A stretch of 64,000 nt of DNA. It comes from Nicotiana tabacum (Eukaryota > Streptophyta > Magnoliopsida > Solanales > Solanaceae). The translations under genes were made by a program, and so were the position numbers. Under the pieces are notes generated by a model, which saw only the letters and a list, made by a program, of their open reading frames with translations, was not told the origin of the DNA and made no database searches. How positions within the stretch are numbered: position 1 is the first letter of the stretch; the number at the start of each line of letters is the position of its first letter. Location: assembly GCF_000715075.1 (NCBI RefSeq), contig NC_134082.1, positions 104,510,399 through 104,574,398 on the forward strand, written 5' to 3'. Of the stretch, positions 1-11,625 are shown piece by piece.

Positions 1-924
1 TCTAAGTACTGAGAGATCTAGTTAAGAGAATAGAGAAAAGTTGGAGACGATGTGATGTCTCACTTGACGTTCCAGAATAATATAAGACAATCTATGGTGC
101 AAACAAGTTGAAGGAAAGTTTATAAATGGATATGTATAGGTCGCAAGCTAAAGTATGGTAGAGCGATAAAGTTTTAAGGAAACATGAGTAAGGATGAGGA
201 AAGGCAAGTGAAAAGGGTGACGAGAATGGATAAGTCTTTAGGATTAAGCCCATGAAAACAAGAAGAGCAGACCATTTCTCTATGTTATACAAAGCTCACT
301 ATAGCCTTAATGAACTCAAAGGAGTCTAAGATTAATAGCATTTAGAAGGAATGAAATGTTGACCTAGTAATAAAGTGAGTGTATAATTGTGACCGATAAA
401 GGATGACGTTTGGGCCTTCGTTTGAATAGTGATTTAAAAAAAATAGAAGAAGAGAAGGATAAAATATTTCGTTCGCAACACGAAATTAGGATACCCCATA
501 AGGTGAGTCATATTGAAACACTATGAAATAAGATATGGCCATATTCGCAAGTTCTACAAAGTATCGAGCAAAGGATTTCAATATACCTATAGAGGCCCGG
601 AGAGGCATCCTATTAAGCCTTGTATATACAAAGTAAGGCCTACAGATTGACTAAAAGATAAAAGGAAAAAAAGAAAAGATGAATCGCATAAATGCATCTA
701 CAAAGACAGGGTCATACAGGCCGCATGACAAGAGGTAACAGAAGTTGCAAGATTAGGAAGATTTCGACCATAGGTCAGGATATGAGCAAAAAGACTAAAG
801 GGGGGAATACCCTAGACTTTGGATTTATTCACAAAGCAACTGCTTGAATGGCAAGAAGAGTATTAATGTATTCACAAGAGCATCAGTCAACATTCGAGGA
901 CGAATGTTCCAAAGGGGGAAATGA
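1..924 (+). mobile_element. Internal 3' end of a Ty3/gypsy (Tekay-like) element
   Basis: Decayed sequence just upstream of the long LTR at 925. No long open frame survives. The last stretch (about 890-924) reads like the usual end of Solanaceae Tekay-type internal regions: a CATTCGAGGACGAATGTTCC box followed by a purine tract that abuts the LTR. The 5' LTR and most of gag-pol lie outside the window. Assignment to Tekay is from memory of the LTR style, not from a search. Confidence 0.6.
911..924 (+). other. Polypurine tract of the Tekay-like element
   Basis: AAAGGGGGAAATGA lies directly before the TGTTACG start of the LTR. A purine tract here is the expected primer for plus-strand DNA synthesis, and it shows that the LTR at 925 is the 3' LTR. 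Confidence 0.65.
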
Positions 925-3182
925 TGTTACGCCCTGTTATGCTCGCAGTAATATGTTACGATGGTGTTACCCTCTGCAGTAATATATTACGGTGATATTA
1001 CGCTTCGCAGTATTAAGTTACGATGATGTTGCACCCAGTAGTATTGTACGTTGAATTTGTCGTAAGGTAATTGACATCAGTCCAATGAAAAGATTATTTG
1101 GGAATTATAAGTGATGAGTAAATTCGTGAAGGTAAGAGGGTAAGTAATATCGAAGAAAACGAATTTTGTCGAAGTTTGGCATGTTGGGATAAAATACGTC
1201 TTGAGCTAAAATACTCGGTATTTATGGACTTGTACCATACAAGATATCACATGACCATAATAGTAAAGTGTATAAGGTATGTGAAAAGTGAGTAATATTT
1301 TAAGTAAGTGGGAATAATTCTCAATTTTGCGGGTAATTGATTAATTATCGGGTAACGAAACACTACCTAGTTAATTAATAAGTGGTGATGAATTATTTTA
1401 AGTCTTGGATAAGATAAGCTTGCCAAAAACGTGGCAGCCATTATATTAACCTAACTAAGTGACTAAGATTCAAATATGCTTAGGTGGCTACCTAAGGTTA
1501 GGTGGGAATTTAGCAAATCAAGACTTGTTATAAGTCTTATTTTCCATTAGAATAAAGACTTGTCTTTCATTTGCACTAAGACTTGTACAAGAAAAGTCAT
1601 AAACGTTCAATACCAAGTATGAATCCTATATACCATTTCCTAGCTTCAAATTGCTTCAAAAGCCAGAAACTTAGTTCGATCAAATGCTTTATAAACCATA
1701 AACTTGATTCGTTCCAAATAATTCAATGAACTGGAGCTTGGTTCGTTCAAGGCTTCAAATACAGAAGAAAAAATTCAATCCAATTTTTGGGGTTCTAAAT
1801 TCAATCCACGAAGGTTTCTAACAAAAATTGTTAAAATCGTAGCAACACAAAATTTTGCGGCTCCAAAAGAGTACAGTGCAATCTTCAAAAATATTATATG
1901 GAGTTTTCCTTACTCCAGGTATGTTAAGGCTATCCCTTCTTTCTCTTGGCATGATCCATACGATATGAACGAAGTGTGCAAATGCACAAATTCTATAAGT
2001 GACTCTACTCATAGAAGTAATAGAAATATCTATGTTCTTTAATTCCCATGTGTCATAATATTTTATCATCTGTTCATGGGGCTTAGAAAAATACGAAAGT
2101 TGAAAAGAGTTTACTTTATGATATTACTCAGAGGCAAAATGGTCTTATGACATTCCGAATAATTTTATTGACGTACTTTTTATGCACTGCATTCATGTGC
2201 ACTGACCCGTGACCAGATGGCGTTATATACGCGTATATATGTAAATATATGTATACGTGATATGGGAAAAGGTTATGGAGTTATATACGTACCACCACCT
2301 GATCAGCTGGTAAATGATGATGATGTTGCCCACAGTGGCTGAAATACGGTTCAAACGGCGTTATATACGCATATATGGGTATGTATTCAAATGGCGTTAT
2401 ATACGCATATGTATGTATGTATTCAAACGGCGTTATATACGCGTATATATGTATGTATATATATGTATATGGGATATGAGAATGGTTATGGCGTTATATA
2501 CGCACCACCACCTGATCAGCTGGTATACGATTATGACTTTGCCCACAGTGGCCGATATGATATGATGGGATGCCCTCAGAGGCTGATGATGTTATGGAAC
2601 ATATACATATGCACGATATAGCATTCATACGCATATGCATGACGCTGAAAGTAATTTATGATTTACAAAGTTATTCAGACTTACGGGTTGAGTCATGTAC
2701 TCCATATGTCTTCCATGTCCCCTATGTATTTATTTATGTGCCTTACATACTCAGTACATTATTCGTACTGACGTCCCTTTTGCCTGGGGACACTGCGTTT
2801 CATGCCCGCATGTCCTGATAGATAGGTCGAGAGCCCTCCAAGTAGGCTATCAGCTCAGCAAAAGATGGTGGTGCGCTCCATTTGCTTCGGAGTTGCATAT
2901 TTGGTTAGTATGATTTAGATGTGTATTGTTTGGTATGGCGGGACTCTGTCCCGACCTATATGACATTTATGTATTCTTAGAGGCTTGTAGACATATGTCG
3001 TGTACGTGAAAGATTGTACGGCCTTGTCGGCCTATGTTTTGAGTTTATAAATGATTATGTTGGCCTATTAGGACCGTATGTCACGTGTATATGATGATGT
3101 AATAATAAAGATACATTACATTGGTACTCGGTTGAGTAAGGTACCGGGTGCCCGTCGCGGCCCATCGGTTTGGGTCGTGACA
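925..3182 (+). repeat. 3' LTR, Tekay-like Ty3/gypsy, about 2.26 kb
   Basis: The LTR starts TGTTACGCCCTG and ends GGTTTGGGTCGTGACA, giving the canonical TG...CA termini. The 3' third (about 2700-3182) has features I associate with Solanaceae Tekay LTRs: CCTGATCAGCTGG and GCCCACAGTGGC boxes, and an AATAAAG polyadenylation-like signal near 3106. Short open frames between 2314 and 2913 fall inside the LTR and its tandem repeats and are not genes. The base after the LTR (3183) begins integrase coding sequence of another element, so this insertion is nested. The expected 5-bp duplication would be TATGG (3183-3187), but its partner is outside the window. Confidence 0.75.
2210..2560 (+). repeat. Tandem repeats inside the Tekay-like LTR
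   Basis: A block of roughly 200 bp occurs twice: GTTATGGNGTTATATACG, then ACCACCACCTGATCAGCTGG, then GCCCACAGTGGC, at about 2273-2340 and 2485-2555. Between the two, a shorter unit of about 35 bp built on GGCGTTATATACGC is repeated about three times, with alternating ATGTAT runs. Every unit contains the CG-containing palindrome-like core TATACGCGTATA or a variant. Confidence 0.7.
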
Positions 3183-4190
3183 TATGGGATTTTTGTTGTT
3201 GCTCCAACCGTTTGATCTTTTGAAGTAGCTGCTAAGTTATTCTACAAGCATGTTGTGAAACACTATGGGGTTCCAAGGGATATTGTGAGTGATCGGAATC
3301 CGAGATTTACAAGTCGGTTTTTGACTGATTTGAAATTCTCGACTGCAAATCACCCACATACCAATGTGCAGACCAAACACATCAATCATCTACTTGAAGA
3401 GTACTTGAGGCATTATGTGACTGCTAATCAGAGGAATTGGCTTGAGTTACTAGACAATGCGTAGTTTTGTTACAACTTACACAGGTCTTCGGCAACTGAA
3501 ATGAGTCCTTTTGAGATAGTGTTGGGATAGCCTGACACACCGCTAGAAGTTGTTTAGTTGAAATAAGGGGGCAAGTGTCCTGCTGCTTATGGATATGCTC
3601 GCGACAAGCATGAGTTGTTGGGCGAGGCGTGATACAACTTAAGAAGAGCGGCTAAAAGTATTAAAATGAATACTGACAGAAATAGGCAATTTTTGGAGTT
3701 CAATGCTGGTGACAAGGTGTTGCTGAAGCTTGCTCCATAGATTTGGAAGTAAATCAGTAGCAAGACGAGTCATTGTGGGATGATTCTAAAGTATGATGGC
3801 CCATTTGAAGTTGTAAATAAAGTGGGTGAAGTGGCCTACCAGCTGAATATGCCGGAACGTCTCAAAATTCACCCACCCAAGTCATGTGAGTTTCTTGAAA
3901 CGGTTCAATGAAGATGCTGAGGATGCGACAAGGGAGGTGCCAAATCGTGCTCCTCCAGTAAAGCGTAAGCAATTTGAGGAGACTATTGAGATGATTTTGG
4001 ATCATCGTACACTGGGTCAAAGCAAACATAACAGGCAGATAGAGTTGTTGGTTCAATGGACAGGAAAGCAGGAGTATGATGCAACTTGAGAAAACGGACC
4101 ATCTCTATGGCAATTTCAGGATCAAATCAAGGTGTATCTGGATTCTGCCTTGTCGAGAGCGACGAGCTCATTTGGTAAGGAACATTTGTT
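3183..4190 (+). pseudogene. Chromovirus integrase C-terminal half plus chromodomain (Galadriel-like)
   Basis: Conceptual translation across stops gives the DDE integrase core (HYGVPRDIVSDRNPRFTS, then an AYHPQTDGQTER-type region decayed to NHPHTNVQTKHINHLLEEYL). It continues with the GDKVLLKLAP box, KYDGPFEVV and LNMPERLKIHPP. A chromodomain follows at about 3971-4158 (ILDHRTLGQSKHNRQIELLV, then LWQFQDQIKVYL). Several in-frame stops interrupt it (for example near 3462, 3529 and 4087), and the conserved E of DDE is not recognisable. The upstream half was separated by the Tekay-like insertion. It is a dead fragment. The chromodomain supports a chromovirus; Galadriel is my best guess. Confidence 0.8.
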
Positions 4191-4980
4191 AGCCCCTTGG
4201 CTTGATTGGTTGAATATGGCATGGGCGTGACGAGGAATTTACATGATGGACCTCAACATAGTCCCGTGATGACTGTGGCATCATACTGACAAGACTTTCT
4301 AACATGGGTAGGTATTGATGGGTATGGATAGGGGCACGATGGCATGTGGTTTAGGTGCTAAGGCATGGAAAGCCTATGACATTGGTGTGGCCATGGCATA
4401 GCAAAGACAACGGGCAGCAAAATCATAGCAAGGGTTAGAAAAACTAAGGCAAGCTAAGGTAGGGAGTGACAAGGCAGATGGGCGCGGGCAAGGCAGTGTC
4501 AGGGGCGAGTTGGGCATGTGGCATTGGCAGACATGCGTGCAAGGCATATTGCACATTGGCATGGCGTGAAGGCATGACAAGTAAGGGCTTGTTGGCACCA
4601 AAATTTGAAGGTTGCACCCATGTGCCACGCACATGCAAGGCAGTTGGCTAGTTGAGCAGTTTTCTGTTTTTCAGCAAGAGTGGCTATGTGGGGCTTGGGC
4701 AGTTGTCTATTTTGAAATTCGAAATTTGAAATTCTTTGCAATTCAGGATTCAACTGCTAGATTAGCAAGGCTGTGAGACAAAAAAGCATTGCCTATATAT
4801 GTATAGGATAGGCAGACTTGTCAAGGTAGAGTGTTGGTTGTCTTTGGCTATCTTTTGTAAGGCTTTTGTATGTGTTTCTTTATAGCACTAGTTTAATACA
4901 AGTTGGGAAGTGATTCCTGTAACCTGTGTGCCTTGCATGATTTTTGTTGTCTTTCATATTCTAAGTATCAAATCAAAACA
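4191..4980 (+). repeat. Probable non-coding 3' part/LTR of the chromovirus fragment
   Basis: Coding similarity stops near 4190. What follows is GC-rich, with many GGCATG/CAAGGCA words (4380-4660), then a TATA-like CCTATATATGTATAGG at about 4792 and a T-rich tail ending in ATCAAATCAAAACA near 4980. That order fits an LTR with a promoter, but I cannot fix its ends or see a second copy in the window. Confidence 0.35.
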
Positions 4981-5958
4981 TGAGGAAAAAAGGGGGAGAG
5001 GGCTGAGTCATTGTTGTATGATTGTCGTGCAGTCTCAAAACGAAAAAAGTTGACCTTGTAACACTAAATAAAGTAAAAAAATTCTTTTTCCGGTAAATGT
5101 CAATCCGCAGTTGATATCGGACATGATTTGCGCCATAATATCCGGTTGAGGGCGAATATTTCGGCTTCCTACTTGCCATGCCTAACCGCTTCTCCTTTTC
5201 ATGTGGTCTCGAAACTTTACTTGGTCCAGGTCCGTTATTTTGTCATGCTCGATCCCAGACGTATCATTCACACTTCCCGAGTTCCGATACGAGGGATCCT
5301 TCGGCCTTGCTTGTAATTGCATCGGACCGTGCTTCCCTTTCATCTCCTTATCGGGAAATCGGGGAAAACATTCTCCCGGTTTTATCCGTACACAAAAGTA
5401 TTTAAAGGTATGATTTTGCGTCTGATGGTTAGTTTCTATACGTGCTCCTTCCTCGGTTCCTCCTACTTTGCCTTTTCCGTCTTGGCTCATAAATTCTTAC
5501 TACTTATAACTCCTCAACATAAATCCTCAACAACGTAAAACTTTCACGGTAAACTCGAAAACAATGAACTTCCATGCACAATTATTGCATGGCAAATTTG
5601 GGTAATGAGCGTACGATCCCAACTTTCAAGGCATTTGCCCTCACGTGTGATGACATTCGAATTTTCAGCTAATTCGCTTTAATTTCTTGGAGTTGACAAA
5701 TGGTACTTCCTGTATTTCTTCAATAGGTTAGACAATCCCTTTTTAAAGGAGTAACATTTTTCTGTAATTAAAAAATTTAAAACATTCTAGAATTATGTAT
5801 ATATCTTAAATTATTTTAATGTCCATTATTTAAAATAAACGTAGGTGACAATTTTTGAGAAAGACATAAAATCACAAAGAACAGGTTTTTGTGAGATGTT
5901 GATTTGTAAGATTCTCCCTCCGGTCCTAAACAGTTCAATAAAACACTGATAAGTAAGA
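4981..5958. other. Unassigned non-coding sequence
   Basis: No gene is supported. A 102-codon open frame (minus, 5182-5490) and overlapping plus-strand frames exist, but none resembles a family I know and their composition is that of a decayed repeat. A CTCCCTCCGGTCC word near 5915 may be the end of a further Stowaway-like fragment. Confidence 0.5.
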
Positions 5959-5960
5959 TA

Positions 5961-6087
5961 CTCCCTCCTGTACGATATAAGTGCATTTTCTAAGGGTTTG
6001 ACATAGAAAGTCACTTAAAAACATTAATAAGATTTCAGGGGCGGATGCATATTTATTGAATTAGCGGTGTCACGCGATAACTGTTCG

Positions 6088-6150
<63 letters not shown>

Positions 6151-6483
6151 CGGAATAGAAAAAAATGACACTACTTGACACGAATTATCTCCTGACGCAT
6201 TGGTTATGTGCTTAATTTTGTTTTAAGAAAGTACAAAAATTCCTACGTATATATGCCCAAAAAGGTTATTTGACCAAGGGATCCTTTTTCTCTCCTTTAA
6301 CCTGTGAATTGAAAAATGCAGGTGTTGAAATACTTCTTAGAAACTTGTTCAATCATTTATTTGACAATGATAATTTTGGAAGAAAATAGTTAATATATAT
6401 TATAATTTTTTTATTTATAAAAAAGAACTTATTTCAGATCAAATTAAAAAGGCTAGAAAACCATTTCTATGGACCCAAGGGAG
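5961..6483. mobile_element. Stowaway-like MITE (Tc1/mariner type) with later insertions
   Basis: The left end is TA-CTCCCTCCTGTACG and the right end is GGACCCAAGGGAG-TA. These are imperfect terminal inverted repeats of the Stowaway CTCCCTCCG type, flanked by the expected TA dinucleotide at 5959-5960 and 6484-6485. At 523 bp it is longer than most such MITEs. The interior holds a (TA)n tract and a CAGGGGCGGATGC word (about 6037) that looks like the end of another small Solanaceae element inserted later. Confidence 0.5.
6089..6149. repeat. (TA)n microsatellite
   Basis: About 30 uninterrupted TA dinucleotides. Length is likely to be polymorphic and prone to assembly error. Confidence 0.95.
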
Positions 6484-6572
6484 TAAAATCTATTTGACCT
6501 AAAGGTATAAAATTTAGACTCGTAACTATAAGGTATCAAGTTGTAGTAAAAGAATCTAGGTTATAAGTGAAG

Positions 6573-7140
6573 TGTTAGTATTTTAGCATTTTAATATTAA
6601 AATAAAATATGTCATAACTCTCACTATTCTATAACGTAGAAAGTGGTCATAACTTCCACTACTCCATGATGTAGAAAATGGTCATAACTCTTTTGTGACT
6701 CTTCTCTCATGTTTTCCATGATTTCATAACTTACTACTCCACTTTCTTCCAATTTAATTCAAGAAAGAATTTCTACACCTATAAATAGGAGTTTTTCTTC
6801 CATAATATGATATGTGAAAAATAATTGAGAGTGTTTTAATAAAGTGAGGTTAAAGTTGTGGAAAAAAAAAAGAGAGTTTTTACTTTTGTTGAAGGAAGGT
6901 ATTCATCTTGGTGGAGTTTTGGACTCAACAACTTGTCCAGAGTTTGTTCGAGTCATACGACGTGATCGGGTTGTTGTATCCTGAGGGAGACAAGTCAAGA
7001 AGATTATTGTTGGACCAGTGAAAACTTTGCTGCAGTGGGCTTGAATCTCCTTAAAGAGAGCGAGATATCCGCACTTAAGCTGGAAGATATTTTATTTTCA
7101 TCATTTTATTTTTCAACTGTAATTGTATTTTTCACCAACA
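6573..7140 (+). repeat. 5' LTR of copia-1
   Basis: Begins TGTTAGTATTTTAG and ends TTTTTCACCAACA. A TATA box (TATAAATA, 6780-6787) predicts transcription start near 6815. An AATAAAG word near 6838 may be the polyadenylation signal. The U5 part holds TTGAATCTCCTTAAA (7041-7055), which is complementary to the sequence just beyond the LTR. Confidence 0.93.
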
Positions 7141-7157
7141 ATTTTAAGGAGATTCAA
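7041..7157 (+). promoter_or_regulatory. Self-complementary primer-site hairpin of copia-1
   Basis: TTGAATCTCCTTAAA at 7041-7055 (inside U5) is the exact reverse complement of TTTAAGGAGATTCAA at 7143-7157, which fills nearly all of the 17 bases between the LTR end (7140) and the gag ATG (7158). The transcript can form a 15-bp stem, plus one G-U pair, closing an 87-nt loop. The right arm sits exactly where a tRNA primer-binding site belongs, and a primer ending at 7055/7056 would start copying at the LTR edge. This is the geometry of self-primed LTR elements such as Tf1, although in Tf1 the primer is the transcript's 5' end. The pairing is seen in the sequence; self-priming is inference. Confidence 0.7.
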
Positions 7158-8194
7158 ATGGCTACAGTTGAAAAATCTGCGGATACCAACGTGGGAGATC
7201 TCAACAAGCCATTCCGTTTCAATGATACTCATCTCAAGAGATGGAAATTTAAAGTACTTTTTTATTTGAGTTTTCTCAATGTTTCTTACGTTTTAACTGA
7301 GAAGAATCCAAGCAAAGTAGACAACTCCTCCATGAATGATGATGAGCTAATTTCCCTTCAAGAAAAAATTGAAAAATATAACGATGATTTATGCAAGTGT
7401 CGGTATTATCTTCTTAATTGTCTATCTGATAATTTTTATGATTATTATGGTAGAACTTGCTCTACTGCTAAGAAAATTTGGAAAGCATTGCAGAGTAAGT
7501 ATGATACCGAGGAGGCAAGTGCGAAAAAATATGTTGCTAGCAGATTTTTTCGTTTTCAAATGGTGGACAACAAATCTGTAGTAGACCAAGCTCAAGACTT
7601 CATAATGATCGTTGGAGAGCTCAAGTCCGAGGATATTAAAATTGAAGATGATCTTATTATTTGTGGCATAATAGATAAACTTCCACCTTCATGGAAGGAA
7701 TTTCAAAAAACTATGTGTCACAAACAAAAGGAAACTTCATTTGAGACGTTGATAATGCGGATTCGCATGGAAGAAGAGGCAAGAGGCCAAGATGCACTTA
7801 TGCAATCGGAAGAGAGCACTCTACAACTCGTCACTACAAAGGTAAATTTAATTACTTCAAATAATATTACTCATGAAACTCATAAAAATACCTCTTTGAA
7901 GTCGAAGAAGAAAACTTTTAAGAAAAATTATGGTAGACCTCCCAAGAAGAATAATGGTGCAAACAACCAAGTACAGAATCAACAAGTTCAAATTGTGAAA
8001 CCATGCATTGTCAGTGGCAAGAGTGGGCATATTGCTCGATTTTGCAAATTTTGGAAACGTGGTCCTACACTACAGGCAAACGTTACTGAAGAGCCACTTG
8101 TGGCGGTGATAACAGACATTAACATGGTAGAAAATGTTGATGGATGGTGGGATGATTCTGGAGAAAACCGTCATTTTTGCTATGATAGAGATTA
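7158..8194 (+). pseudogene. copia-1 gag and start of protease
   Basis: The ATG at 7158 ([11 protein letters not shown]) opens a Gag of the UBN2/retrotran_gag type: [18 protein letters not shown], then [18 protein letters not shown] and [13 protein letters not shown] lysine-rich region follows. The CCHC knuckle is damaged: the second cysteine is serine ([14 protein letters not shown]). The protease active site [11 protein letters not shown] (D-S-G intact) starts near 8142. A TAG at 8192-8194 interrupts the protease. The frame is open upstream of 7158 through U5, but nothing there suggests an earlier start. As capsid and nucleic-acid-binding protein it would package RNA in cytoplasmic particles. 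Confidence 0.85.
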
Positions 8195-8201
8195 GTTTAA
8201 A

Positions 8202-9105
8202 GTGTATAATCCATTTGAGGAGCCCAAAACCATCAGGCTTGGTGATTCTCACACAACCCAGTTGCTTGGAAAGGGAGAGGTCGAGTTGAAGTTCACTTCA
8301 GGAAGAGTATTAACGTTGAAAGACGCACTTTATACTCCTTCAATGAGAAAAAATTTGATGTCTAGTTTTCTTCTTAACAAGGCAGGCTTCAAACAAATTA
8401 TTGAGAGTGATCAATATGTAATAGTTAAAAAGGATATTTTTGTGGGTAAGGGGTATGCATGCGATGGGATGTTCAGTTGAATGTTGATATTAATAAAACC
8501 TCTTCTAGTTCTGTTTATATGCTTTCTTCTACTAATTTTTGGCATGCTCGTTTGTGTCATATTCATAATCGCTATGTGGGAATCATGAGTAGTTTAGGAT
8601 TAATCCCAATGATTAAAAAGAATTTTGAAAAAAATGAGGCTTGTAGTAAAGCTAAAATAACTAGAAGGTCTCATTTCCAAGTTGAAAGAAAAACTGATTG
8701 TTGGAATTAGTTCACACTGATATTTGTGAACTTGGAGGAATTTTAACTCGTGGAGGAAATAGATATTTTATCACTTTTATTGATGATTTCTCTAAGTAAA
8801 CCTATGTTTACTTGATGAAAAATAAAAGTGATGCGTTTGAAAATTTTAAAAATTATCTCCATGAGGTTGAAAATCAATTCGGTAGAAAAATAAAAAGAAT
8901 TAGAAGTGATAGAGGCCGTGAATATGAGTTTAATAAATTTAATTCTTTTGTTAGATCATTGGGAATAATTCATGAAATTACTCTACCTTATTCTCCGGCA
9001 TCAAATGGTGTGGTTGAAAGAAAAAATAAAACCTTGGTAGAGTTAACTAATGTCATGCTTATTGAGTCAAATGCACCTTTAAATTTGTGGGTGAAGCTAT
9101 TTTGA
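8202..9105 (+). pseudogene. copia-1 protease tail and integrase (broken)
   Basis: Continues after the stop at 8194 with protease/GAG-pre-integrase sequence ([20 protein letters not shown]). The integrase zinc region follows (FWHARLCHIHNRYVG; one of the two zinc cysteines is lost, CSKA), then the DDE core: HTDICE, IRSDRGREYE and NGVVERKNKTLVEL, so all three acidic residues are still visible. Frame changes occur near 8460-8480 and again between 8710 and 8812, with stops at 8708-8710 and near 8798. The enzyme would join cDNA to host DNA, but this copy cannot be expressed as one protein. Confidence 0.82.
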
Positions 9106-10918
9106 CTACATGTTATGTGTTGAATACGGTACCTCATAAGGAAATAAAATTGACACCATTTGAGCTGTAGAAAAATCACAAGTCAAATTTGGGTTATTTG
9201 AGAGTTTGGGATTGTTTACCCTATGTTAGGCTAACGGATCCTAAAATTATGAAATTGGGTAAAAACGTTATCACTTGTACTTTTCTTGGTTATGCTTCTA
9301 ATAGTACAGCCTATAGATTTTTAAATCTTGAAGAGAATATAATTATAGAACCAGGTGATGCTAGTTTTCTTGAAAATAAATTTCTATTTGAGTCTAAAAA
9401 TAATGGGGGTCAAAGAGATAAAGATAATTTTTTGTTTATGTCTAGTTCTTCTAATTCTATTTTAAAAAATAAAGAAAATGATGCTTTTGAGTTAAGAAGG
9501 AGTAAAAGAGCTAGAATAGAAAAAGATTTTGATCCTGATTTTTATGTTTTTAATATTGAAAATGACCCTCTTACTTTACAAGAAGCTTTATTATCACCTG
9601 ATGCTATTTTTTGGAAAGAGGCTGTAAATTATGAAATTGAGTCACTAATTTCTAATAAAACTTGGAAGTTGGTTGATTTACCACCAGGTTGTAAAACAAT
9701 TGAGTGCAAATGGGTCCTAAGAAAAAAATTAAAATCGGATGGATATGTGGATAAGTATAAAGCTAGGTTAATTGCTAAAGGTTTTAAGCAATTAGAAGGC
9801 CTAGAATTTTTTGATACTTTTTCTTCGGTAACTAGAATTACATCCATAAGACATTTAATTGTTGTTGCTGCAATTTTTGATTTGCATATTCATCAAATGG
9901 ATGTAAAAACTATTTTTTTAAATGGGGACCTAAATGAAGAAATTTATATGGATCAACCTGGGGGTTTTATAGAAGCAGGCACCTAAGCAATGGCATGAAA
10001 AGTTTGATTCCTGCATGATTGAAAATGGTTTTAAATCAAATAAGGGTGATAAGTGCATCTATCATAAGTCTTGGAATAAATTCACATGTAATTGTTTGCC
10101 TCTATGTTGATGATTTGTTAATATTTGGCTCTAACATGAATGTTATTGGATAAACTAAAAGCATACTTAGTAGCCATTTTGACATGAAAGATTTGGGTGA
10201 GGCAAATTTCATTCTTGGAATGAAAATTACTAGAATATGTGATGGAATTTTCCTTGACCAGTCACATTATATTGAGAAAATTTTGAAAAAATATAATTTT
10301 ATTGATTGCAAGCATGTTGTAAATCCTTTTGATTCAAGTGTTCACTTATTTCTTGTACAAAGTGATAATGATGTGATAAATCAAAAGGAATATGCTAGCT
10401 TAATCGGAAGCTTGAGATATGTGACTGATTGTACTCGGCCTGATATTGCATACGCAGTAGGAGTACTTAGCAGGTTTATAAGTAAGCCAGGTAGTGAACA
10501 TTGGCATGCCATAATAAGAGTTATGAGGTATTTACTTGGTATAAAAACCTATGGCTTATTTTATAAAAAATATCCTGCTCTACTCGAAGGCTTTTCTGAT
10601 GCAGATTGGAATACTTTATCTGGTGATTCCTGTTCTACTACAGGTTATATTTTTACTTTGGAAGGTGGTGTTATTTGTTGGAAATCGAAAAGGCAAACAA
10701 TAATTGTTAACTCTACCATGGAGGCTGAGCTAATTGCTTTAGCTTCAGCCAGTGAGGAAGCGAATTGGTTGAGAGATTTATTATTTCAAATTCCTTATTT
10801 TGATAAACCAATTCCTCCTATTTTGATTCATTGTGATAGCATTGTTGCAATTGGTAGAGTACAAAACCGTTATTACAACTGTAAATCCCGACATATAAGG
10901 AGAAATATAGTACTATGA
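9106..10918 (+). pseudogene. copia-1 reverse transcriptase and RNase H (broken)
   Basis: After a frameshift near 9105 the frame runs through the integrase tail (GYLRVWDCLPYVRL), the RT start (KTWKLVDLPPGCKTIECKWV), the RT core (MDVKTIFLNGDLNEEIYM), and then breaks near 9986. The polymerase site YVDD lies in another frame near 10100-10112. RT thumb (MKDLGEANFILGMKI) and the copia RNase H follow (FSDADWN, TGYIFTLEGGVICWKSKRQ, STMEAELIALASASEEANWL, IHCDSIVAI) to a TGA ending at 10918. It has at least two frameshifts. Confidence 0.85.
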
Positions 10919-11625
10919 TATCATATTTGACAAGTGGTGCTATTAATGTTGATTATGTTAAAATCTTGTGATAATCTTGCAGATCCACTGACTAAGGCCT
11001 TAGCAAAAGAAAAGGTCTGGAGCACATCGAGGGAGATAGGATTGAAGACCACAAGCTCATAAGTCATATATGAGGAAACCCAACATGAGGATTAGAGATC
11101 TTATAACCAGGTTCAATGGGAAGAACGAATCATATGATGGCTTGGTTTGAAATGCACTATTTTTTATTGTTCTATCCTTATGATGTGAGTGCATTTATCC
11201 TGTAATGATTTGTGAGGTTGAGTTTTATTAACTTTTAATGAAAATATGTAGCTCGTAAGAGTGGAGTGTTAGTGTTACAGGAGCACCCTTGACAGATTTC
11301 ACCTATGTGAGTGTGGAAGTAGGCCACTTTCTATGAGAATTGGGCTTGTTCTCAAAACCACTCATGAAAACCGGGATAGCACAAGGCCGTAATGTGCTAG
11401 CTAATAAAACTCAGGTCAACACCTTGATTATTATGTGTAAGTAGTGATAATTTATTTTCCTAAAGCAGTCATAGTTCATGTCTGAGACCACTACTGACTC
11501 TGGAGTAAAGATTGTTGTTTTGCTAAGTGAAGGTTCAATGCAGAGCACACCTTCATTATGCATAATAGTCTCCCTTCAACTGGTAAACTCTCTTATATAT
11601 TTTAATATTAAAGTGAGTGGGAAAA
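10919..11625 (+). other. copia-1 3' untranslated region with polypurine tract
   Basis: Remnant of the RNase H end (ADPLTKALAKEK near 10978-11014), then non-coding sequence to the 3' LTR. AAAGTGAGTGGGAAAA (11610-11625) abuts the LTR and is the probable plus-strand primer. Confidence 0.65.

Noticed and set aside
2314..2913. Overlapping open frames of 70-83 codons
   Set aside because: They lie inside an LTR and are produced by its tandem repeats; no domain is visible.
5182..5490. 102-codon minus-strand open frame
   Set aside because: No recognisable motif, overlapping frames on the other strand, and no splice or promoter context.
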